Assembly: GCA_015501605.1 (NCBI GenBank)
Contig: JADNRZ010000007.1
Location: 558,001 to 622,000, forward strand
Reading direction: 5' to 3'
Source of the DNA: Panaeolus papilionaceus
Lineage: Eukaryota > Basidiomycota > Agaricomycetes > Agaricales
DNA: 64,000 nucleotides
Positions within the stretch are counted from its first letter, which is position 1; each line of letters begins with the position of its first letter. The notes under the pieces are model-generated. The model searched no databases. It saw only the letters and a list, made by a program, of their open reading frames with translations, and was not told where the DNA came from. Shown here piece by piece: positions 12,158 to 24,454 of the stretch. The position numbers and the translations under genes were made by a program.

Positions 12158-13854
12158 TAACTAGCTCTTCCGCCACTCTTCGTTCCTTTGACTTCTGCTT
12201 CGCATTCGGTTCACCCGCCATTTTACTATGTGGTTCTTGATTCTAGACGCCACGACACTCGCCTATCTCTAATCATTTTGGTAAGCCCTGATAAGATAGA
12301 AATATAATTGTACATCACTATCTCTTTATTGTTTCGCAGTCGTTGTTTATATTTTAATTCTAGTCCAATTCGCCGTTTCCCCCGAGTAGTGAGCGAATGA
12401 GCTTGAAGTTAAGCACATACATAATCAACCCCAGAATTTCAGTCGAAAAGTCTTGGAAAAAACGCGGGATGCTTATCGCTCAGGGTCGCTTCATGATGAC
12501 GCAATGTGTATTGATGACGACGATGCGGACCAAGGTGGTTGAGCAACCGAGCATGCTTCGAAATCGGCGAGCGCTTGTTAAGTGGTGCTCCCTCATTTCA
12601 GTAATGAGTATTAGGCCTTCCGCCTTATGATTACCGTAGACGTAGTGGTTGCTTGTCCCTTCATTCGTCCAGCACACCTCCCATTCCCCTGATTCCCAAT
12701 CCAGCTTCTTGGGCATCAGCCCTTCGCTCATGTAATCTCCTTGGCACAAAGAGTCTTCCATTTTTGGCATTGATTTCGAGCAACGTTCGTCCTTTTCTTC
12801 AAACTCCATGGACATGATGAGTGTCCATAATGGTCGTCCCTAAGTGCTATTTAAATAGGCGCTTCTGGTCCAATCGATATGAGGGCAGCTTGGGAAAGTC
12901 AAGGAGTCACAGGGGCTAAGGGGGCCCGAGTGCAAGTCATATGCCTCCCCGCTTGAGCCAAAGGTGACAAAAACGCAGGACAAGAGTAACTTTCGCGTTC
13001 ATCCATGCAGATGCTGTGCTCACGGGACAAATAGAACTGGACATATCAATTGAGTTCCGTTTGCGACGCAGTCCTGCATTGACGTTCGTTCGACACCTGA
13101 GCAGTTGTTGACAATTTAATACATAGCCCTTGGCGAGAGAGGACAGGCCTGATCTTCGGCGTTTCCCCCGTGTGCTTTCCTATCTTAACCACGAACCTTG
13201 CTAAAAATACCAAAATATCTGCTTCGAGACGACTTGGCTCTGAGCGCGCATTCCGTTTCGATACATTCATTCTCAGCAGGAAATAGCGAAGTGAAAGTGT
13301 GAATGTAAGGAGGCACGCCCGGAAGTCTTTTACCAGCGATGTTCCTGTCACTAGCAATGCTGTCGTAACATCAAAACGCTATCTAAACCCTTTTCACCGT
13401 CGACATCCCTATCATTTCAACAGTTACAGGAACAACGTTAACAGCTCCCAAGGGCCGCGAAATTGCGCGCAACAAAAAAATTTCATCTCAACACCAATCG
13501 CATTTTGTTTGCAACCTCGCAGAGCTTGGACGTCTCTTCATCAATCTCCCATACATTTTTACTCTTCCTGAGTATTAAGAGCTATTAAAAGCTCATCTTC
13601 TCTCAGGTCTGGTCATCCAACTACCCAGTTGACATGTGTATTAATTCCTCATTAGGCGATCGTCCAACACCGCTTCTCACCCATTGGCGACGGAACCCCA
13701 GAGCGGTCGACACATCTATCCCGCTAGACCTTTAAAGCTTGCATCTACATTCCCCTCCCCCTTGCTCCTCTATTCCACGGCTCTATTTCATTTGTGGTGA
13801 TCGTCGCACAAGAATTGTGCCCATTCCGAGCCTTCGATTGTTAACTTCGCCCCC
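12158..13854. other. Intergenic between the PPN2-like paralogues
   Basis: 1.7 kb. A minus-strand ORF at 12480-12815 (111 codons, MSMEFEEKDERCSKS...) has mixed composition and no motif I recognise. It could be part of a small spliced gene or chance. A second minus-strand ORF at 13046-13357 looks like noise. No TE ends or RNA genes were seen. Confidence 0.4.
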
Positions 13855-15678
13855 ATGCCTTCTGCCAAAAGAGTCGCCTTATATGGAGCCGTGTCCGTTG
13901 TCGCTGGGTCTGTGTTCGTCTCCGAAACTGTGTACCCTGTGCTGACCCTTGGCATTCATATAGCGGAATGCTCAGCTATATGGCCCTGGACCGCCTAATA
14001 GCCCACCGCCGGAAGTTGTATGCCCGTGAGTTTATGTTTCTCCCATGCCATGCTCTTCCAAACTTCTCGTTGACGCGTCGAGTCAGCTGTGGTGCCGATA
14101 CCAGACTTCACTAGATATGAGATTGTGGACACCTTGACATCTGACGAATTCCCAATATGTATGTCTTACGGCTGAATACTCATGCTGCTAAATATCTTAC
14201 CTATTGAATGCACTTAGATGATAATTCGAAGCGCCTAATCATTGTGGGAGACCTCCACGGCATGTCGAACTCCTTCCAGTTAGTGTCTTATAAACGATAC
14301 AATTCCTTTTCCGTTGCTTATGAGACTCTAGAGCCATGCTCGAAGCATTAGACTATTCCAACTCCAAGGATGTGCTCGTGCATGTGGGTGATATTACTAC
14401 GAGAGGGCCCCTTGAAGGATCACTGGAAATCCTCGAATTCATGTCCACCAACAACATTACTGGAGTGCGCGGCAACAACGACCAGAAGGTTTTGGAATGG
14501 CGTGGATGGCTCGAATGGATACATGAGATGCCGGGTGGTCGTGAATGGCTTGAGCGGATGGACGGAGAGTGGAGAGATATCGTTCGATCCGACCCTTCTC
14601 ATGATGTCGAAGCATGGAATCGAGGTAAACGGCGCTGGGCCCGCGGACAAGACCAAGCGTGGTGGTCTGTAACACCTCAAGAGTGGATCATGCACAGCAG
14701 TCACTACGAGGTCGCAAGGGAGATGGCGCCAGACCATTACCGCTACCTGATTGATCTGCCCATTCGACTCTACGTGCCCAGTGCACATATGTTTGTGATG
14801 CACGCTGGAATGCTCCCGATTGACCCTCGGTATCCATCGACTGATAAGACGAAACAACCCCTCGCTCGCTTGCCAATTACAGATATTCTGGAGCCTGTCA
14901 AGGGACCGAGTAGAATATATGGCCGGGATGGGTTGTCCCCGAAGCAGATGAATCCCGAGGATCCACACACCCGAGCTATCGACCGGCTCCGAAATCTACA
15001 GGAAATCGCTCTCCTCACTCAAATTCCTCAGAATCAGATTGCCTGGAACGCACTTAACATGCGTAGGATTCTCAAAGATGGGACTGTGTCGCGGAAACAC
15101 AAGAAGGGATCAGCATGGACCAACGTCTGGAGAGACGAGATGGAACGATGCGGTGGGTTTGCGTCCTCCGAGCTCGGCCTCACAGATGAACAAGCCGCTG
15201 CTTTGAACGTGACACTACCTGTCATTCACGGCATGAAGAAACACGAAGATCCATTGCCGTGCTACCCTTCTACTGCCATCTATGGACATGCTGCGACTCG
15301 TGGTCTTGAAATTAAACGATGGTCTCTTGGGATTGATTCTGGATGCGTGCGTTATATCCTTTCTTATTTTAAACTTTTCGCTGACCCTCTACTATCCAGG
15401 TTTATGGTAACCAGTTGACCACACTCATCGTGGGAGGTGCAGGCGTGAATGTCAAGCAACCAGGATGGCGTGTTCAGCGTCGCGCATTAAAGGACTTTGA
15501 TGACGACGACGACCTGTTCTTCGAAGGAGAGGACTACGGTCTGGAGGGCAATCACCACATCGAATATTCTCCTCTTTTCCCGTTCGGTGATAACCACTCG
15601 GCGCGTGTGGTGTCGATGAAGTGCAGCCCTACAGACGACCGCCTGGCATCAATATCACAGGCACATTTTTCCCTTTAA
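13855..15678 (+). CDS. PPN2-like membrane-anchored metallophosphoesterase, copy B (GNND variant)
   Basis: Paralogue of the 10426 gene. Exons 13855-13907, 13964-14025, 14087-14158, 14218-14278, 14332-15346 and 15400-15678 give about 513 residues. The short first exon is needed to create the membrane span (ALYGAVSVVAGGMLSYMAL); without the 56-bp intron after 13907 the frame closes. The blocks are IIVGDLHGM, HVGDITTRGP, VRGNNDQ, VFVMHAGMLPID and YGHAATRG. In the third block the usual GNHD is GNND, so the His expected to help catalysis is Asn while the metal-binding Asn remains. An acidic stretch (DFDDDDDLFF) lies near the C terminus. The gene may retain altered activity or none; the rest of the frame is intact. 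Confidence 0.86.
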
Positions 15679-15926
15679 TTATCTCGCTTCCATATTTTAG
15701 TTAGACGTATTTATTTGCATAGTTTTGTTGTACGCATCGCATTGTTGTCCATGTCTATCGTGTGCCATATGTAGCTTCCATTCGGATTTATCCTGCTTCG
15801 ACCACATGTCCTGTCCCTGATTTTAGCATCAAAGCCTCATTTTGGAAATCATACATATATACTTCGAATTGCACTTCCACCATCCTGTCCTCTCCTTTTC
15901 TTCCCTTCTGCCCTCCTCGAACATAC

Positions 15927-18306
15927 ATGCTAGACGAATTTGTTTCCGAGACTCAATTCGATCTGTTGGAAGATGGTGAAGGTATCGAGGTTCTGGTGAA
16001 GCACAATACTAAGGAACCAGCCCTCCTGCTGCATTCACACTCCGACAACTCTAAGAACACTGTGTTAATCTCACATGGCCGACCACCTTGGTGCGCTCAT
16101 AATTAGCTGACACGAGTAAAGCTGACACGATGGCCACGAAAGGTATGGTCCGGATGGCCACAGGACGGACGATGCATTTGTGATTGGTGTCGCAGGTACG
16201 CAATAGCTAAAACCTGTTTATCTTCCTAGCTCATCATCATTGTAACGCCGCAATTACAGGTGGATCTGCCAGTGGTAAGGTTGGGCCCTACCTCAACCTT
16301 CCTTGCGGTACTTTGAAGTGACATTTGGTTGGCACCCCATAACCTCATTAGACTCATGTGGCCCGACAAATCGTTCAGAAGCTTGGGTCAATCCCCACTG
16401 TTATCATCTTATCACAGGTACGAACGACTCTGGTTGTGGCAACGAAGGACACCTGAAGGACACCGTTTGGCAGGACAGCTTTTACAAGTATCACAACGAG
16501 GAGGAACTTGCCCTGGCACATGCCAACCTGCTGGACTTTGATCACCCTGATGCCCTTGACCTCCCAATGTTTGCTGCGGTACGTAAATTATTGTCGCTTT
16601 TTTTATTTTATTTTTTAAGCGATGGTTCTATGCATAACCCTTAGTGCTTGGCCGACCTGAAGGCCTGCAAGCAGTCGAATATCCCTGTGTATTCATTCGC
16701 AGAACACCAAAGACTTGATGAAAAAAAGTATCTCTACGGCGCAACAGTTATCATAGGTTTGTTTCAGACAATCATTTAATACAGCTAATCTAGTTTTTTG
16801 GTGTACTGAATCCTTTTCCAGCGGAAGGAATCATGGCCTTGGTGGATCCTGACCTTCGTGCGTTATACGACTTGAAGGTAATTGTTTTAAATCTCCAGCG
16901 TGCTTGTACCTTACCTGAAGTCTGCTCAACTTTACGAAGATATTTGTTCAATGCGATTCGGATCTTATGCTGGCTAGACGCCTCAAGCGAGACTTGCAAG
17001 AGCGAGGCAGGGACGTCACTGGAGTGCTTGATCAGTGGGTTTCCTTGACCATTGCAACCTAATATAGCATTTACAATTCCTCTTAGATATCTACGATACG
17101 TGAAGCCATCATACGATAACTTCGTGCGTCCAACTGCGACACATGCCGATATTGTAACCACCCTTCACCCTCGAAGACCGTTCATTTTATGTGCTAACGC
17201 CTGGTTCCAGATTGTTCCAGGGTCCAACAACGGTGTCGCCATTGACTTGATATGCAATCATGTCCGCAAGCAGTTGAAGGAACGAGCAAACAGGTTCAGG
17301 CAAAAAATGGCTGACCCTCATCGTTATCTTCCCTTGCAAGCAGAACCAGCTTCTGAAAACCTTGTGGAAAGCCTGGATTTGACGATTTTACCCAATACCC
17401 GTCAGGTGCAAGGTATATTCACCATACTACGAGACGACAAGGCATCTCGTCAAGATTTTGTCTTCTTTACGGATCGACTTGCGACACTCCTCGTGGAGCA
17501 TGCTCTACAACACCTTCCCTACACACCTAGAGTTATCACAACTCCGGTGGAAGTCGAGTGTACAGGAAAGCAAATGGACGTGAAGGTAATTCATTCAAAT
17601 ACGCACCCAAAGAATCCTGACCCACCAATCATTGTCAGTATTTGTGCGGCGTCAAAATTATGCGTTCGTGAGTCACTTCGCTTAGTTATTAAACCAGAAG
17701 GGGTTCCAATTTGAAATTTCCTGTAGTGGTGGTGCTCTCGAGCGCGGCTTCAAGCGTGTCGTCAACGATGCACCTCTAGGTTCCTTGCTAATCCAGTCAG
17801 ACAGCAAATCTGGAGAACCTATGCTTCTACAGGTTATGTTACCCGAGTGCATTCGTTTGCGAGACCGTGCTGAGCAGTCTTGGGTTTTCTTGTTGGATGC
17901 CCAGGTAAGCCTTTGGCAAAAGTTCACCCGGCGATTGACCTCAACATTGAGTGCCTTAGATCGGAACAGGCGCAGCCGCTTTCATGGCCATTCGTATCCT
18001 TCTTGATCATGGCGTCAAGCAAGAAAGGATAATATTTGTAGCCTTCCTTGTTGCCCGGACAGGGGGTATATCCGTGTTAAAGAAGGCATTCCCTCGCGTC
18101 AAAATTGTTTGCGGCGCTGTTGACGATCATATGAAGGAGGGTTGGTTGGAGGGTTACAAAGGAGAAGGTAACCCTGAAGGTAAACGGACGAAGGTGTGGG
18201 TGATGCAGCCTGGTATGGGGCAGATAAGTAAGTACATTATCTCTACCTGACGTTGCTCACTGTTTATATCAATTTTTGTTATACAGGTGATCGTTATTAC
18301 TTATGA
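15927..18306 (+). CDS. URK1: Uridine kinase fused to a uracil phosphoribosyltransferase-like domain
   Basis: Pyrimidine-salvage uridine/cytidine kinase. Fourteen exons (15927-16090, 16143-16195, 16260-16279, 16352-16417, 16474-16578, 16645-16756, 16822-16877, 16940-17034, 17087-17153, 17211-17585, 17639-17667, 17727-17904, 17960-18227, 18287-18306) join in phase to about 535 residues. The kinase half has the P-loop [36 protein letters not shown] and [13 protein letters not shown]. The C-terminal half is UPRT-like ([35 protein letters not shown]-type end reading SDRYYL). Its PRPP-binding loop departs from the catalytic DPMLATG pattern, so UPRT activity is doubtful, as in other kinase-UPRT fusions. 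Homology to yeast URK1 is clear. Confidence 0.93.
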
Positions 18307-19452
18307 TAGCTTATCCGAATTACTATGAGCTTCGGCGCAACCCGCGGCATCGGAAATCTATTAAGACATGCAATCATTTCGATGACATCTTACCTGATAT
18401 CCAGTTGATGCGCATTCTGCGCAGGTATAACATGTTTTTGGTTGACGCACATAGCGACTGCAATCCATGAGTCTTTACTATTCTGAATGACATGCGGTTC
18501 GGAAGGACGTTTCTGTTTGCAGACGACAAGGTGGGCCATCTTCTCCGTTGGTTTGTAATGCATCCTGTGTCATTCTACGTTCGAACGTGGAGCATAGCTT
18601 ACAAAGTGCACTATAACGGTCCATGGTCGCCACCGTCCACGAATGGCACGACGGGAACGTCTTCTTAACATCACGCAACATCGAGATTCATTTGTGTAGT
18701 ACTCCTCAGCTATTTGATTCTCTGCGTAAGCCGTGGTTCGAACGGGACTATAATTGTCGATTTTCTGGTGGGCGGATATGATCACGACACGTATAATTGA
18801 CCTGTCCATAAAACGTAATTATCCGACTCGGAAATGCTTCAACATGACTCCTTCATAAGCTACGCTGGCTACAGTAAGAACCCTCGATCGTGCATGAGTG
18901 AGACGTGGGGGCAACCTGAGACTGTTGAATATTGAATTGGGATAAACGACGCTAGTGCAACGCGTATGTATGATTCACGAGATTCTTCGGGCCTTGGATG
19001 CCATGCTATATATTGTTAGAGTGACACATGTTCTCTCAATCAGCTTAAAGCAGTGTTCACAGGTTGAGTAGCTGACGCGCCGATGGTTGACTCGGAGGCG
19101 TTGTAATTTCAGGATTTTCTGGGTTCGGGTCGGAAGGACAGATAATAATGTAAATCACTGAATGACATTTGAAAGCATTTTAAAAAAAGAACTAGTAGAT
19201 ATGACAAGAAAGACCAGAGTTGCATAGGCAACTTGGCGATGAAGAGACAAATTTGCTTCGGTTGTGACTGATTGAATTAGCTTGGAATTTGATGGAGCCG
19301 GTGAGCAAAAGCCGTAGCCACTGACACGGCTCATACATAATACAGACCTCTGCCTATTCCACTAATTCCCACGTTTTGTAGTCTCAACCCTTGCTTTCTT
19401 TTCTTTCTTGACCCCTTGTCAACCTTCCCTCATTGTTGTTTGTATACCTATC
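18307..19452. other. Intergenic, no gene seen
   Basis: 1.15 kb. Small ORFs on both strands have no recognisable content. The far end is the promoter of the GPI protein gene. A GGTTCGAA box near 18729 is not part of a foldable tRNA. Confidence 0.4.
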
Positions 19453-20437
19453 ATGAAATTCTTCATCACCCCTTTCGCTGCTGCCGCTCTCCTGGCCACA
19501 GAGACTCTTGCCCAAAATAATGGCTTTACTATTAACTCCCTGTTGGTTGATTTCTTCGCGTTGTCAACCTAACAACTCACTTATGCAATGCTCTGTTTTC
19601 TAGCATGAACGTTGTTGTCTGCCAACCCAGCCGGATTTCATGGGTTGGAGGAACTCGTAAGCAGCTTTCCCTGATTTTTTAGTTCGTTTTGCTCAATAAA
19701 TTTTCAGCCCCTTACTTCTTGGTTCGTGTTTTTGCTGTTGAATGATACGATTTGTCGACCACTTATGTTGACACTTTTCGAACATTTCAGAGGTAGGCAC
19801 CTACATAATCAATTAATGTGTATACAAGTTCTCATTCCATCCTCAGCATCCTCCCGGCTAACCAGCCAGCTGCCCAACCTATTGAGGACCTTGGTACTCA
19901 AAATGGCAATTCCATTACATGGATTGCCGACCTCGGTGTTGGTACGTAGTCTTCGAATTCAGGTTTCAGAAATAATATGAACTCCTTGCTTAGGCACTTC
20001 TGCCTTCCTGAACCTCAAGGACAGCACCGGTCTCACTGCCCAATCCGGTACCTTCACCATCCTCACTGGCAGTATGTTTTTTTCTTCTTTTCTTCTGGCT
20101 TCGTATGATGCGATAGCTAATCTATATTTAGCCGACACCAGCTGCCTTGGTAAGAACCCCAATACGAGCGCAACCAGCGGCGGTGCATCTAGCGGTGCAT
20201 CTGGCGGTACCCCTGCTCCTAACACCAGCGGAACTGCTGGAACCTCTGCGTGAGTAACGAACTCTTGCATGTACAATGATGACGACTGCTAAGTTTGTAC
20301 TCCACAGTACCAAATCTGGCAGTGGCACCCCTACTGGTTCTCCTTCCCCCACTCAGAGCAAAGGAGCGGCATCGGCCCTTTCCTTCAATGTGGCCATTCC
20401 TGCTATTCTTGGTGCTGCTGCCATTGCCATGGCTTAA
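19453..20437 (+). CDS. GPI-anchored Ser/Thr-rich wall protein, Kre9/Knh1-like N-terminal domain
   Basis: A secreted wall protein of the small basidiomycete Kre9/Knh1-like class. A signal peptide (MKFFITPFAAAALLATETLA) is followed by VVVCQPSRISWVGGTPPYFLSILPANQP, given here as two adjoining blocks CQPSRISWVGGTPP and YFLSILPANQP. Next come TWIADLGVGTSAFLNLKDSTG, DTSCLG, a Ser/Gly/Thr-rich stalk and a hydrophobic GPI tail (LSFNVAIPAILGAAAIAMA). Exons: 19453-19541, 19604-19656, 19708-19721, 19791-19792, 19847-19941, 19994-20071, 20132-20249 and 20308-20437, for 192 residues. The 2-nt exon is inferred: it is the only solution I find that keeps the frame and the PPYFLSILP motif. A role in beta-1,6-glucan assembly is known only for distant yeast relatives. 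Confidence 0.82.
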
Positions 20438-20915
20438 GCTGAATGCACGAGCGCTCAATATCTTTTTGCATGTCATCGATATCATTGCGGCCGGACTTTT
20501 CCCTTAGATACCATTCACGTGGACTTTTGCAGAAGATTCTGAAGATGAGGACATTTCACCATCTGTTATATTTATATATCTCCACTATTGACCATGTGCT
20601 CCATGTCATGCGTTGAATATAATAGCCTTCATTTGCACTCTTTTGCACTAGATATACATCACAACATTGATCGAGAAGAACTGAATTTCGGCCTTCTGCG
20701 GCAGCGTGTTCAACATCGGTTCAATCTTCCGGTTCTGTTTCCATCTTTTCTCAATGACCACTTGCAATGGAGATTGTATGGTGTTTCGGTTCTTCGCGAA
20801 TATCGGTACCTAAACATAAGATCTATCGTCTTCTGTGGTATGTATAAAAACTAAGTGGGTACTGAGCAAATGGCTTCCTGGAAGTAACCCCACTTCTTTT
20901 TAAACCTCGAAACTC
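20438..20915. other. Intergenic / sugar transporter promoter
   Basis: 478 bp, AT-rich. I see no gene. The start codon of the transporter at 20916 is preceded by pyrimidine-rich sequence. Confidence 0.4.
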
Positions 20916-23900
20916 ATGGCAGGTGGTACGACCTCGCAGGCTGGTGGTTTCGCCGCCGAAAGACGCAAAAACCTTGCAGGCCAATCTGGATGGGTAATGA
21001 AACATCCTTGGTCGCTCGCCATACTGTGCACTGATGACGCTGTGTAGGCTGGATTGGTTCAGAATCGCAAGGTTTTTATGATTGCAGTATTTGCATCCTT
21101 GGGTGGACTGTAAGTTTTTTGGGTCGACAACATTTTGGATCAGTTTGCTCACCCCTACATCCTAGTCTTTATGGTACGTGTAGATGTGGTGATAGTTGTC
21201 TCCCCATGTTCATGTCATGGTCTAAATACTAGGATACAACCAGGTTCGTCGCCGTTGGTGAAATTTTCTACTCTTCGTAACACTAATTCTGCCTGTAGGG
21301 TGTGTTCTCTGGTGTGTTGGCGTGAGTACTCATTCCCTTACTTCAACGAGTATGACCTTAGGTATGACACAGAATGAAATCATTCGAGCATCGTATGGGC
21401 GACGCCGTCGACAATGTTGACAAGAAAGGATGGCTCGTTGCCATCTTGGAGCTTGGAGCCTGGGCTGGTGTGCTCATCACAGGTACTGGAGAAACTTCTA
21501 ACACTTGACACTCCTGCTGACTGTGAATCGATCCCATACAGGTTATCTCGCAGACAAACTGTCAAGAAAATACACCATCGTTCTCGGTAGGAGGGTCCAT
21601 GTGTTATGTGTGTGCTCCATTGACTTTTTTTCCCCCTTTGTTCCAGCTGTGGTGGTCTTTTGCGTGGGTGTGGTTGTTCAAACCGCCGCTGCCGAAGCCT
21701 CATCAATCTATGGAGGTGCGTCATATGGAGACTTGTTTACCCATGAAACGGCTATTCATTTTATGCGTATTCTAAGGTCGATTCGTGACTGGTTTGGGTG
21801 TTGGTTCCCTCTCAATGGCTGTCCCTTTGTACAACGCCGAAATTGCTCCGCCAGAAGTCCGGGGCAGTTTAGTCGCCCTTCAACAGCTCGCCATCACATT
21901 CGGCATCCTGATCTCATTCTGGATCGATTTCGGTATGTACTTCGCGAAGCCCATACAGTTAACTCCAAAACCAAACTGATTACCTGACCCCTATCTGCCC
22001 ATTGAACCCGTGTTTTTAGGAACGAACTACATCGGAGGCACTGGACCGGGACAGCACGAAGCTGCGTGGAGAATTCCTCTGGCATTACAGCTGGTACCTG
22101 CTTTGGTGCTCGGCGTTGGCATCTTGTTCATGCCATTCTCTCCTCGGTAAGCAGTGGCCCCGGAAATCTATATGCATATTCGTCTAATACATCCGAAATC
22201 ATCTAGTTGGCTCGTAAACAACGGTCGCGACGCAGAGGCACTTCAAGTTCTGAGCAGTGCTCGTGGCCTTCCTGAGGACTCTGAGATCGTTCAAATTGAG
22301 TTCCTGTGCGTAGAAAGTTTGCACATGTGCCCCTACCACATCACTGACTAGGATCGCAGGGAAATTCGAGCACAACACCTCTTCGAGAAGGAAACCGCTG
22401 CAATTAAATTCCCACAGTATCAAGATGGATCGTTTTCTTCCAACTTCAAGCTCGGCTTTTACGATTATCTCAGTCTTCTGACTCAACGCAGTATGTGCTT
22501 ATGTATTGTTCATAGACATTATCGGCTCACAACTATCCGACAGGTCTTCTATACAGAGTGGCCGTTGGATCTTTGTGCGTTTTCTCTCTAATGTTAGGTT
22601 TGAATTGAGATGCTTATAATTATGCAGGACTATGTTTTTCCAACAATGGAGTAAGCAATTGATGCGAAGATCTGGATCTCGTTATGCTGACGCCTTGCAG
22701 CTGGAATCAACGCCATCCTATACTATGCCCCCAGCATTTTCAGTTCGTTGGGATTAACCGGAAACGCCATTCCGCTCCTTGCTACTGGTGTTGTCGGCAT
22801 CGTGTGGGTCCCTTGGTCGTTCACAATCAGCTTAACGCTTAACCATATATGTAGGATGTTTATTGCCACGATTCCCGCTGTAATCTGGATCGACAAAACC
22901 GGAAGGAAGCCCGTCTTGATTTCTGGAGCATTCATCATGGCTGGGTATAATCACTCATGACTGCATTAATGCATAAACTCACAGAGCTTGTTTAGTTGCC
23001 ATTTCATTGTCGCCATTCTTACTGGTCTCTTCAGGGATAGTTGGGAGACGTAAGTTCATTCACCTACGAAATTTAGCGCCATATCTCACATACTTTACAG
23101 TCACGTCGGTGAATACAAATCTTGATTGCACAGTTAAACCGAAAACCTAAACTAACCAACTAACAGCTGCTGGATGGGTGGCATGCGTCTTTGTTTGGAT
23201 ATTCGCCATCGGTTCGTTGAGAAGCCCTCCGCTGGCAACATGCCATATCTGACTCATTTTCCAGGCTTTGGATATAGTTGGGGACCTTGCGCGTGGATCC
23301 TGGTTGCAGAGGTGAAGATGATTTCTGATCGTTAAAGAGTACTTGTGTCTAATCTAATTCTGCAGATTTGGCCTTTGAGTGTCCGCGGAAAGGGTATCTC
23401 CATTGCAGCTTCCTCTAACTGGGTGAGTCCACGGACTTGTCGTATTTCTTGCCATTTCTAACCCTTGACCAATAGATGAACAATTTCATTGGTGCGCCTT
23501 TTCTTATCACGACTTCTTAACTGCCACTGACACGATTATTTTCATTGCAGTCGGCCAGGTAAGCCGCCCCACTCCCTTTGATAAGACATATCTATTTATA
23601 CGATAACAGGTAACCCCGACAATGTTGGATCACCTCTCCTATGGCACTTTCATCTTCTTTGGGGTAAGATTCGACTTCATTGTTCTATAAAAAGCCCGTC
23701 TTAAATGACATTCTATATATAGGCTTTCTCCCTTCTGGGCGGTCTATTCATTTGGTTCTTTGTGAGTCAACATATGTTCTTTGTTTTAGTGAGATGATGG
23801 CTCAACAGCCGTTGTGATCTAGGTTCCGGAAACCAAAGGTCAGCTGCTCACAATTCTGCGTTCTGTGATAGGATCATTGACTAACGTTTGTGTGCCATAA

Positions 23901-24071
23901 TTAGGATTGACCCTTGAGGAGATGGATGATGTCTTCGGAGCAAGCCAAGGTCTCGCTATCGCTGATCAACGGCGCCAGGAGGCCATCTTCCAACGATTGG
24001 GATTGATAAAGGATGCTCATGGGGGATCGTTCGATGAGAGGAGTGATGAGGAGGTAAAGCGAGAGAAGTAA
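20916..24071 (+). CDS. MFS sugar transporter (sugar porter family)
   Basis: A 12-span plasma-membrane sugar:proton symporter. Conserved blocks: [54 protein letters not shown] (signature 2, described here as [13 protein letters not shown] plus PLYNAEIAP), [34 protein letters not shown] and [13 protein letters not shown]. The gene is cut into more than 20 exons, many tiny. Inferred microexons are 21166-21173 (8 nt), 21233-21243 (11 nt), 23101-23108 (8 nt) and 23551-23558 (8 nt); 21299-21321, 22628-22650 and 23476-23491 are also under 25 nt. The start [12 protein letters not shown] at 20916 gives a normal cytosolic N terminus and the stop follows a charged tail. The substrate cannot be told from sequence; hexoses or quinate are the usual options. 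Confidence 0.9.
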
Positions 24072-24454
24072 TGGACCCCGGAGGCGTTGACGAATCTCTA
24101 CGAGACTCGATACTTTTTTGAGTATGGATGATTCTATACTCCTTTTTTTCTCTCTTCATTGTGTATATTACGAACCGTGTACTATGTGCCTATGATGATC
24201 GATGATTTACTTGCATGAAAGTAAATGATCCAATGGTCTATTCGAACTAAATACAAAATTTGACAATGTCCTGTAGCCTCGATACATCCAGATCCTGTGT
24301 GACGAATGGCTGGAACTACATTGCCCTCAGAGATTGTGTAACCCAGAAAGAGCACCGGGACGGTTCGGAGTGACAGCGTGACAAGTTAGTGTTAGTGTGA
24401 CAACACGAATATTGCGAGAAATCCCTCCTCCTAGTCGACATTCCCTCTAAAACC
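24072..24454. other. Intergenic / COX4 promoter
   Basis: 383 bp without a gene. A pyrimidine-rich stretch (24421-24450) lies directly 5' of the COX4 start. Confidence 0.4.

Noticed and set aside
12480..12815. Protein-coding gene on the minus strand between the PPN2-like copies
   Set aside because: Open for 111 codons but with no recognisable domain, no neighbouring exons and no promoter signal; mentioned only in the intergenic entry.
18700..18760. tRNA T-arm (ggttcgaa)
   Set aside because: The stems on either side do not pair and no D-arm or anticodon arm is present.
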